Source: DATCTV01 sp964400685
GTDB taxonomy: Bacteria; Desulfobacterota; Desulfomonilia; UBA1062
Direction: 5' to 3'
DNA length: 49,586 nt
Assembly (NCBI GenBank): GCA_964400685.1
Contig: CAYNVT010000014.1
Coordinates: 1 to 49,586 of the forward strand
Shown here one piece after another: positions 32,247 through 39,417 of the stretch; positions within the stretch are counted from its first letter, which is position 1, and each line of letters opens with the position of its first letter. Made by a program: the position numbers and the translations under genes. A model generated the notes under the pieces. It saw only the letters and a list, made by a program, of their open reading frames with translations. It ran no database searches and was not told where the DNA came from.

Positions 32247-33461
32247 TCAGGGTATATTGTACAGCCACCCGGACAGCTTTCCGGAATCATAATCATCCTG
32301 CGCTTCCTCGCCGAACAGGTAGGGGTAGCAGCCGGTGAACCCCTTCAGATAATACTGGAACCATGCAGTGAAATATTTGCCCGAAAGACGGCGCTGTTCC
32401 GCAAAAGCAATCCCCATCGGATTGTCTATTTTCAGTATCGTGGCGATTTCGGCGTATGTTTCGTCGAGGAAGCCGATATGGTTGCCGCCATTTATCTCGA
32501 CATATTCCTTTATGGCATCTCCGGGTATGACAGTGTCATAATATGGCCGGGCATTCGCCGGCGGAACCAGCCTGTCATTGGTCCCGACCTGAATCTGTGT
32601 GGGAACTCTTATGTTCCTTGCAGCTGACATGGTATCGGTTTCCACTGTCCGGCTGTATCCGGCAGGCGCCAGGCCTACTGCTGCATCTATCTCTGAGCCC
32701 TGCATGCCGGTGGCCTCGATGCTTCCGCCCCCGCCCATGGAGAGCCCAATGGAGCCGAACCTGTCAGTATCCAGTAAGCCGCTCACAGGCGAATCGCTCA
32801 TCTGCGACTCGTTTTTCATCCTTGTAATGCCGGCTTTGAACCCTGTTGCCCACTGGGTAATATCAGAGGAGTATGTTTCGGGCGGGGTGAAGCAGATAGT
32901 CACATACCCGTGGGAAGCCAGGTGCCCGGCTATCCACGTGATCTGCGACTCCTGGCCGAGGAGCCCGTTGCAGACCGCGATCCCCGGGTAAGGGGCGCCA
33001 CGGGTGTCTTTCGGGGTTCGAAGCCCGTCGGTCAATGCAGGATAGCGGATCACCGCCTGATAAGTCCCGTACGGTTCGATCGTATAGCTGGTTTTGTAGT
33101 TTCCCACATGGTACGGACCAGTCTCTTCAGGGGATGCATCAGGCGGCTCGATTGCGGAGACTACCTCAAAATCAAGGCCCTCAAAACCATTAACATCACC
33201 CGCTTTGATATTGATTGTATAGCTGGGAGGGTCGAAGGTGTAACCTGCAAGGGATGGCGCTATGGCATAGGTGCCGGGCCGGAGATGTTTGAAAGCGTAT
33301 ACTCCATGTTCGTCGGTCGTTGTCGCCATTGACATGTCTCCGGTCAGGACAACCGGGAACCCTTCAAGCGCAATTCCGCCATTAGAGAGAGACCCTGTGG
33401 CCTTACATCCGGCTATGCATATCAGAACAATAGAAAGTGAAGCGTACAGGACTTTACGCAT
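32247..33461 (-). CDS. PETase/cutinase-like alpha/beta hydrolase lipoprotein
   Basis: The 404-residue product has a lipobox (CIAGC, Cys19), a carboxypeptidase-regulatory-like beta-sandwich domain (about 25-100, TTTDEHGVYAFKHLRPGTY) and an alpha/beta hydrolase domain. The latter has Ser241 in GLSMGGGGS, Asp296 in GTNDRLVPP and His328 in INGGNHIGF, the same pattern as bacterial polyester hydrolases including IsPETase (GWSMGGGG, ENDSIAPV, INGGSH from memory). A surface-anchored esterase acting on polyesters, cutin-like material or lipids is likely. It is a single gene with GAGGGG before its ATG. Dienelactone-hydrolase relatives are the alternative assignment. Confidence 0.85.
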   Translation of the reverse strand: MRKVLYASLSIVLICIAGCKATGSLSNGGIALEGFPVVLTGDMSMATTTDEHGVYAFKHLRPGTYAIAPSLAGYTFDPPSYTINIKAGDVNGFEGLDFEVVSAIEPPDASPEETGPYHVGNYKTSYTIEPYGTYQAVIRYPALTDGLRTPKDTRGAPYPGIAVCNGLLGQESQITWIAGHLASHGYVTICFTPPETYSSDITQWATGFKAGITRMKNESQMSDSPVSGLLDTDRFGSIGLSMGGGGSIEATGMQGSEIDAAVGLAPAGYSRTVETDTMSAARNIRVPTQIQVGTNDRLVPPANARPYYDTVIPGDAIKEYVEINGGNHIGFLDETYAEIATILKIDNPMGIAFAEQRRLSGKYFTAWFQYYLKGFTGCYPYLFGEEAQDDYDSGKLSGWLYNIP

Positions 33462-33662
33462 TATAGCCCCTCCTCAAAAACTCATTATTCCGAGCGAACC
33501 TGTCTTATTATATGGGAGTTCCATTTCTCTTTCAACTTTCAAAGAATCCAATGCATATTTCTTTTAAACAGTTAAATCATTTGACTGTGAAAGAAACAAT
33601 CCTGTATAAATCTGATTTTATCAGTCTATATGAAATTTAAAAAGGGTTGGGAGGGTAACCAG

Positions 33663-35099
33663 ATGAGATTACAGTCTTTCAAGGGTTTTTTATCAAAATG
33701 TTTCCTTGTTTCATCCTTAAGCATGCTTGTTCTTTTTTTATTGACCGGGGCACTATATGCAAAGCCGTCAGCATCAGAAGAAGAGAAAATATACAACAAC
33801 CTTTTATCCATAGCCTTCGGCAAAGGCGATATATCCCTGTTCGCAAGGCTCAACACAGAATCCAACCAGATGGACTGGGCGAATGCCAGACCGGAAGATT
33901 TTACCGGAAATTTGAGGATACTCAAGCCAAAGGGCGTCAAGACGTTTTCACATGAAAATTCGATTTACCTCATTAGAAAAACGACAGGAGAAATTTTCCT
34001 TCTGACGCCGCCGGAAGATCCGGAACTGCTCAAAGAAGGCGCCGACTCGGTTTATGCAGGTATTGATAAAATGCTTCAGGACAAGCTTTCATTCAAAATT
34101 GAAACAGTTACGGGTGAAATCAACGGACAGACTTACAACTTTGCAAAACTCCTCGCTAAGCCAGAGCAGGTATTTCTGGACAAGATTTTCAAGCTTGCCA
34201 TCATCCTTATGCTTTTCCTTGTCATGGTAGGCATGGGTCTCACCCTGACAGCGGAAGAATTCAAGCTTGTTTTCAAGCAGCCGAAAGGTATCATTTTCGG
34301 GACAGTCCTTCAGTTCGGAATGATGCCTCTCATAGCCCTTGCTTTAGGCCATTTGATGGGTTTTTATAATGTTTTTCCATATATCTATGTAGGCATGATA
34401 CTCGTTACTGCAACGCCCGGAGGCGCAACCTCCAACCTGATGACATATTTCGCAAAAGGCGATGTGGCCCTGTCGGTTTCGCTTACTTCTTTTTCTACAG
34501 CTCTGTCGCTCTTATTCACGCCTTTGATTCTGGCCGTCTACTGTTCAAATGTCCCTGAGGTGAGCATGCCGGTCAAGATCGTCGTCATAACGATTTTTGT
34601 GCTGGTGCTGATACCGCTTATCATTGGCATGCTCATCAGAAGCAGATGGGAAAAATTTGCCAAGAAGGCCATCCCCTTCTTTTCAGCACTTGGAATCATT
34701 GCGCTTCTTTTCATTATAATCGCAGGAGTGCTCAGCAACCTGCATGCCTTTGCAGATACTGAACGTTACGGCTTCAAGTTCTATTCCATGCTCTTCATAA
34801 TGACGGTGCTCGGCATGTCCCTGGGCGGTATTTTCTCCAAGTTTATCGGAATAAACAATTATCAGGCGAGGGCGATTTCAATGGAACTGGGCATCAGAAA
34901 CGCTTCGCTCAGCATGGTTATTGCTCTTCTCATCCAGGATATCATGGGTGATTTCCACAGTTCCATGTTCATTACATCCGGGCTTTACGGCATTGGCATG
35001 TATATTGTCGGAGGGATTTCGATACCTGTTTTCAAAAAGCTGCTCTATGTTGAAGAACCGCCAATTGTCAAGGTTGACCCTGCCGAGGAGGCGTATTAG
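33663..35099 (+). CDS. Bile acid:sodium symporter (BASS/SBF) family transporter with N-terminal extension
   Basis: The start at 33663 is chosen for the GGGAGGG ribosome binding site and because it yields a signal peptide ending LYAKP; an ATG at 33630 has no such site. Residues ~35-170 form a soluble, presumably periplasmic domain, followed by about nine membrane segments of the SBF type with ATPGGATSNLMTYFAKGDVALSV, the sodium-site region, and a second crossing near GIRNASLSM. BASS proteins import organic anions such as bile acids, pyruvate or pantoate with sodium. The N-terminal domain is not usual in the family. Single gene. Confidence 0.87.
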   Translation: MRLQSFKGFLSKCFLVSSLSMLVLFLLTGALYAKPSASEEEKIYNNLLSIAFGKGDISLFARLNTESNQMDWANARPEDFTGNLRILKPKGVKTFSHENSIYLIRKTTGEIFLLTPPEDPELLKEGADSVYAGIDKMLQDKLSFKIETVTGEINGQTYNFAKLLAKPEQVFLDKIFKLAIILMLFLVMVGMGLTLTAEEFKLVFKQPKGIIFGTVLQFGMMPLIALALGHLMGFYNVFPYIYVGMILVTATPGGATSNLMTYFAKGDVALSVSLTSFSTALSLLFTPLILAVYCSNVPEVSMPVKIVVITIFVLVLIPLIIGMLIRSRWEKFAKKAIPFFSALGIIALLFIIIAGVLSNLHAFADTERYGFKFYSMLFIMTVLGMSLGGIFSKFIGINNYQARAISMELGIRNASLSMVIALLIQDIMGDFHSSMFITSGLYGIGMYIVGGISIPVFKKLLYVEEPPIVKVDPAEEAY

Positions 35100-35168
35100 C
35101 CGATACTCATGCTGGCTTATAACCGGGGCAGATGCCCGGGACGCTTATGACAAGATAACTGATGGGAG

Positions 35169-35552
35169 TTAAGCTATAAGGTGTCCCGATACATTCTGCT
35201 CCGTTCTTTTCGCAGGTTTCAGCGGCTGAGCCTCTTCAGCGCCGCAGGTAGGTCTCGGTGGCCCCGAGGTCATTGTTCCGACAATCCGTTCGTCACCGTT
35301 TAAGAGCCCGCCCGTCATCTGTACTATTTCGGTTTCCATGAGCTCCAGGCATTTAAAGGCCATCGGGTTGAGGGCGTTTTCAGAAAACAAGAGCCCATAC
35401 GCTTCCTTGAGAAACGAGGCGTGTTCATTGCCCAGGTAATACACCAGACTCCAGATCCTGCTATTCCTTAAGTTCTCATCCCCGCGGCCAAATTTTCTGA
35501 GGCGTGAGAGCTCTTCTGGGCGCTCGATGCCGTGTTCCGGAGTTGTCTTCAA
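35169..35552 (-). pseudogene. N-terminal remnant of a group II PLP decarboxylase (sphingosine-1-phosphate lyase-like)
   Basis: The first ~110 residues (NPMAFKCLELMETEIVQMTG, then GDERIVGTMTSG) match the N-terminal region of sphingosine-phosphate lyase/glutamate decarboxylase-type enzymes, where GTLTSGGTES normally follows. Here homology stops at TMTSG and continues as an unrelated proline-rich tail to a stop. The PLP lysine and large domain are missing. The frame is 127 residues against ~400-550 expected. It is almost certainly a decayed gene. Confidence 0.75.
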
Positions 35553-35627
35553 GTATCTTTTTTCTCCTTAGCTGTTCAATCAAAAAAGTCGGGCGGGTAT
35601 AATGCAAGGTCTGCAGCTGATGCCACA

Positions 35628-36773
35628 TTAAAAAGGCAGGCTGTGAATGATATACGCTACTGCTATGCCCAGGTAGGTGCCTGTCATCCAGCCGATTATT
35701 CCGATGACAACCCCCGTGATGACAATTTCCTTATTCTTCAGTGCCGAAGCCACCATCGGCACCAGCGGGGGCGAACAGATGCCAGCAACAGAGGTTATGA
35801 TGACCGTATCTACATCGATTTTGAATAAAGAGGCCAGTGTGACATGAAGAGCGAGGCATGCAAAAATAGTCAAAGTCACATAGGCCAGCATTACCGGAGC
35901 TGTTGACAGAAGGTAATCTATGTTGGCCATGGAGCTTACCACCAGGCAGAATATGAGGATAAAATAATTTCCCAGCTGAAAGGTCATCTTTATATTCCTG
36001 ATCTTCGGGACAAACGAACAGGCAATCCCCAGAGTGGTGATAACAAGGACAGACACTACAAAGGCCACATCTTCCTTTAAGACAAGAAAGGAAAGGCCGC
36101 TTGCTATGAAAATAACCACAGCAAGTCCGGTCGCATAAAGGAGCGGGATTATTATTTTTTTACTGAATATGCCCTCGTACGAATCATAATTGAAGATATC
36201 TTCCTCCATGCTGCTTTGTACAGGCTTGAAGGGCGGGAGGACTTTCAGGAATAGGCGCTGGCCTATTGTCATGAGAAACAGCAGATAAAAGGCGCCTATG
36301 ACGGTATCAGATGTGTGCGCGGCAAGAAAGAGAGTTTTGTCGGTCTGAAGCGCCGTTGCTATAGCCGCAAGATTTACGGTTCCTCCGGTGTAAACGCCTA
36401 TGAACATGCCTGCTATCTTCCATGTTTCGGGACCAACATAACTCCTGAATATGAAGTAGCCCGCTGCTGAAATAATGATGATTGAAATCACCTGCAGGCC
36501 GAAGGATAGAAGTGATTTTCCCGCGAGTCTGCTCCAGCGTTTTAAATCAAGGGAAAAGAACATGAGAGGAAGCGCCATGCAGACAGTGATAAGCATCATG
36601 GGGTTCTGTACTTTATCGAATCCGGACGGGAGAATTCCAATATTCCCGATAAGGGCGCCTGCCACATAGCAGATTACAACAGCGCCGATCTTGTTGATAA
36701 ACGGTAAGCGGTTACAAAACCATAGAACCAGGGCCGGGAAAAAAAGAAAGAATGCGATAAGCAATAAGACCAT
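35628..36773 (-). CDS. DUF819-family integral membrane protein
   Basis: With the start at 36773 (MVLLLIAFFLFFPALV), which has AAGGAT upstream, the protein is 381 residues with about 11 hydrophobic segments. Landmarks are GALIGNIGILPSG near the N-terminus, GVYTGGTVNLAAIATAL in the middle and GICSPPLVPMVASAL near the end, as in the DUF819 (YjcL-like) family. These are probably secondary transporters of unknown substrate. It is intact although its neighbours on both sides are decayed. Confidence 0.85.
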   Translation of the reverse strand: MVLLLIAFFLFFPALVLWFCNRLPFINKIGAVVICYVAGALIGNIGILPSGFDKVQNPMMLITVCMALPLMFFSLDLKRWSRLAGKSLLSFGLQVISIIIISAAGYFIFRSYVGPETWKIAGMFIGVYTGGTVNLAAIATALQTDKTLFLAAHTSDTVIGAFYLLFLMTIGQRLFLKVLPPFKPVQSSMEEDIFNYDSYEGIFSKKIIIPLLYATGLAVVIFIASGLSFLVLKEDVAFVVSVLVITTLGIACSFVPKIRNIKMTFQLGNYFILIFCLVVSSMANIDYLLSTAPVMLAYVTLTIFACLALHVTLASLFKIDVDTVIITSVAGICSPPLVPMVASALKNKEIVITGVVIGIIGWMTGTYLGIAVAYIIHSLPF

Positions 36774-36804
36774 ATAACATCCTTTTGTATTTAATTTCAC
36801 CAGA

Positions 36805-37145
36805 GTGCAATTGATTTCATATATGGCATATGTTAATCGCAATTTCATATCAACTGATAAAAGCCTGCATATAAACTGCAAGGAATGGGAGCGCGAGAAG
36901 AGGCGCAACCGTATCGTCGACATTTCCGATGAACTCATCATGAAACGGGGTTTCGACAGGATCACTTTTAAAGATATCGCCACAGTCGCAAACAGATGAT
37001 GCTGGCCATGTGGGGCCAGATATCCGGCATCATACAGATAATCCTTATGCGGCGGGGGCATTTCAGGGAAACCTTCGGCATAGAGTATGAGGCCTTTTTC
37101 GAGGAATTCCTGAATTTGATTGAACGTTCAATATTTACAAATTGA
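36805..37145 (+). pseudogene. TetR-family regulator with large internal deletion
   Basis: The first frame encodes a TetR N-terminus (EREKRRNRIVDISDELI, MKRGFDRITFKDIATVANR) that stops inside the helix-turn-helix at 36997-36999. Starting at 36996 in another frame, 49 residues (MLAMWGQISGIIQIIL to FLNLIERSIFTN) look like the last helices of a TetR ligand domain. About 100 residues between them are missing. This is a dead regulator, perhaps formerly of the DUF819 gene. Confidence 0.75.
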
Positions 37146-37173
37146 AGAAAAAAAGCATTTTATGAGGAGGCAT

Positions 37174-37290
37174 GTGACGCAATGGATCAGAATTTCATAT
37201 TTTTACCTGGTCATTGTGCTTTTAGTAATGTTCTCTTTTCAATTGTCAGGCGATAATGATTCAGGGCCTGCCTCATACGATTTTTTATGA
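37174..37290 (+). CDS. Short hydrophobic ORF, possible lipoprotein stub
   Basis: A GTG start three bases after GAGGAGG opens a 38-codon frame with basic N-terminus and a hydrophobic core (SYFYLVIVLLVMFSFQLSG) then DNDSGPAS. It looks like the signal region of a lipoprotein without the cysteine, so it may be a truncated gene or a small membrane peptide. The start spacing is tight. I cannot assign a function. Confidence 0.3.
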   Translation: MTQWIRISYFYLVIVLLVMFSFQLSGDNDSGPASYDFL

Positions 37291-37317
37291 TAATCTTTTA
37301 TTTATAAGGACGGTTTC

Positions 37318-38343
37318 ATGATGAAGAGAAACATTGAATTCGGCGAAGGCATACTGACTGAAACATTGGATGTCACTGGCAGCTATATGATGGTCACCAT
37401 GGAGGAGCCATGGGAACTTATCAGGTTCGAAATTACTAATCCTCCAGCTGAGATAATCTTCAACCGGGACATGACAGTCGAAAACCTTGAAAAGCTCGAA
37501 AAAAGAAGATGCCCGAAGATAGATTACATAGTCGGGTTCGGCGGCGGCACATCTTGCGACACAGCGAAATACCTGAGCTGGAAATGGGACATTCCCCTTA
37601 TTATATCGCCTTCCATCATATCGGTGGATGCATGGCTATGCCGGTCTATTGCGGTGAGGATAGACCATAAGGTCCGGTACATAGGTGACGTCATGCCTGA
37701 AAGGCTTATAGTCGATTATTCTATCATCAGGAAAGCCCCTGCCTCCCTGAACAGGGCGGGCATCGCCGATGTCATATCCATAACCACAGCGCTCGGCGAC
37801 TGGCTCATCGCCCGCGATTGGTTCGGTGCTAAGTTCGATCAGAAGGTTTTTGACAGGGCGCGGAATATAGCTGAAGAACTGATCAAGCATGCCCCGGAAA
37901 TCAGGGATGTGTCAAAAGAAGGCGTAAAGGCTCTTACAAGCGGGCTTCTTGCCGAGGTGGAGCTATGCGACGAATGGGGAAACGCCCGACCCGAGGAGGG
38001 AGGCGAGCATTTCCTTGCCTACAACCTCGAAGATATAACTCACGGCCACTATATCCACGGCAATCTGATTGCTCTTAATATCCTTGTGGTGCTCAAACTT
38101 CAGCGTGATAAGGCTGTTTTTGAAATAGAAAGGATGAAGGCCTTTTTTAACGAAGCAGGCATACGGTACAGTCCGGCAAGTCAGGGTATCAGCCGTGATA
38201 ATTACAGGCAGGCCCTTTTGTCCATGAAGGGATATGTCGAGCGGGAAAACCTCTTTCCCGGCCTATGGTCGCTCGATGAAGTTTTTGATGAAAAAGGGGA
38301 GTACTCTATCGACGGGGTCCTTGAATGGATTTTTGCCGTATAG
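37318..38343 (+). CDS. sn-Glycerol-1-phosphate dehydrogenase-like iron/zinc alcohol dehydrogenase
   Basis: The 341-residue cytosolic enzyme has the NAD-binding GFGGGTSCDTAKYL, the segment PSIISVDAW, NRAGIADVISI with a metal-binding Asp, EGGEHFLAYNLE and THGHYIHGNLIAL supplying metal-binding histidines. This is the pattern of the glycerol-1-phosphate dehydrogenase/AraM and dehydroquinate-synthase-like superfamily. It should reduce dihydroxyacetone phosphate or oxidise a related polyol phosphate. AAGGA precedes the start; an adjacent ATG at 37321 is an alternative. It is followed by decayed sugar isomerase genes, suggesting an old sugar-phosphate locus. Confidence 0.82.
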   Translation: MMKRNIEFGEGILTETLDVTGSYMMVTMEEPWELIRFEITNPPAEIIFNRDMTVENLEKLEKRRCPKIDYIVGFGGGTSCDTAKYLSWKWDIPLIISPSIISVDAWLCRSIAVRIDHKVRYIGDVMPERLIVDYSIIRKAPASLNRAGIADVISITTALGDWLIARDWFGAKFDQKVFDRARNIAEELIKHAPEIRDVSKEGVKALTSGLLAEVELCDEWGNARPEEGGEHFLAYNLEDITHGHYIHGNLIALNILVVLKLQRDKAVFEIERMKAFFNEAGIRYSPASQGISRDNYRQALLSMKGYVERENLFPGLWSLDEVFDEKGEYSIDGVLEWIFAV

Positions 38344-38449
38344 CTTGAGGTGCCGGGAAGGCACCCTTGATAATGCTCTGGACTTTTTGAAAAATTGTAC
38401 GTGATGTAATCTTATCTTTGCCAAACTGCATAGGGAACGGGGGGAGCCT

Positions 38450-39296
38450 GTGAAAATAGCTATCGGGTGCACAAAGGCCTTGCTTTCGCTCAAGAAAGAA
38501 CTTGCGGCCCGTCTTGAAAAATCCGGATATGAGGTCAGGGATGTGGGCATGAAATAGGGCGGTGTTTTCGTCCCCTATCATGTCTCGGCCGCCAATGTCG
38601 CAAAAGAGGTCGTCACGGGCACGTGCGAAAAGGGCATAGCCATTTGCGGCACGGGCGCCGGCAGCGTCATAGTGGCCAACAAGTTCAAGGGGGTCTACGC
38701 AGTGCGCTGCACCTGCTCATATGAGGCGAAAAAAGCCTCCTCAGTGAACAACGCGAACGTACTGGTTCTGGCCGATGGCTTACACCCCCTCAGCATGTCT
38801 GAGCTAATAAACATCAAAGCCCCTGCCGGCGATGTCGATGAAAAAAGAAGGCAGCTTGTAAGCGCATTGGACGCCTCATCCCTGTCGGATATACAGATTG
38901 AAAGGACAGCCGCCCTTGCCGCCGGAATCGAGAAATTCATGGATACGAACAAACTCGATGCAATAGCCATGTGCTGCTGGCTTTAATTTGCAGCAACTTA
39001 CGGGATATCGTCCTGCGCATCGATGTCTCTCGTTCAGGCCGGGGGATGTGACATTTCTGAGGTTCGATTCGGCACCGGGAGAACAGAGACTGTTTTTGAA
39101 AAAGGCCACCGGACTACCTATGGATAAGCTCATGAGCGGGACATACCTCAAGGCGCGTTTCGATGAGCCTGTGAAGGATGTGCTCAGGAAGGTTGTCGAT
39201 AATGGCGTCGCTCACCACGCCTCGATGGCCTACGGCAACTTAATAAGACCTTTCGAGCTGCTCGCAAAGATGAAAGGCTGGCGCCTGATTTCATGA
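38450..39296 (+). pseudogene. Decayed RpiB-like isomerase fused to fucose/arabinose-isomerase-like remnants
   Basis: A GTG start after GGGGGAG opens an RpiB/LacAB-type sugar-phosphate isomerase (KIAIGC, then KSGYEVRDVG), but TAG at 38555-38557 stops it after 35 codons. The same frame continues with CEKGIAICGTGAGSVIVANK and VNNANVLVLA, the RpiB core, and then runs into DIQIERTAALAAGIEKF and LDAIAMCCW, which look like the middle of an L-fucose-isomerase-type enzyme. That frame ends at 38986. From 38988 another frame gives FRPGDVTFLRFDS and VVDNGVAHHASMAYGN, resembling the C-terminus of that enzyme. A nonsense mutation, at least one deletion and a frame change are visible. Confidence 0.75.
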
Positions 39297-39417
39297 AGAG
39301 GGTCAATAAGTGCAAGGAGTTACGTTAAGATAGATTACATCATATTGACTTGATGCGATCAGGAAGTATTCTTATTATAAGTTTTCTGAATAAAATTACG
39401 TGAATATGAGGTGAGAC

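Noticed and set aside
36805..36999. Small TetR-like ORF as an intact regulator
   Set aside because: It ends inside the helix-turn-helix and the apparent C-terminus lies in another frame.
38555..38557. TAG as a pyrrolysine codon
   Set aside because: The downstream frame continues into another broken gene and then shifts, which fits decay better; no pyrrolysine genes are in the window.
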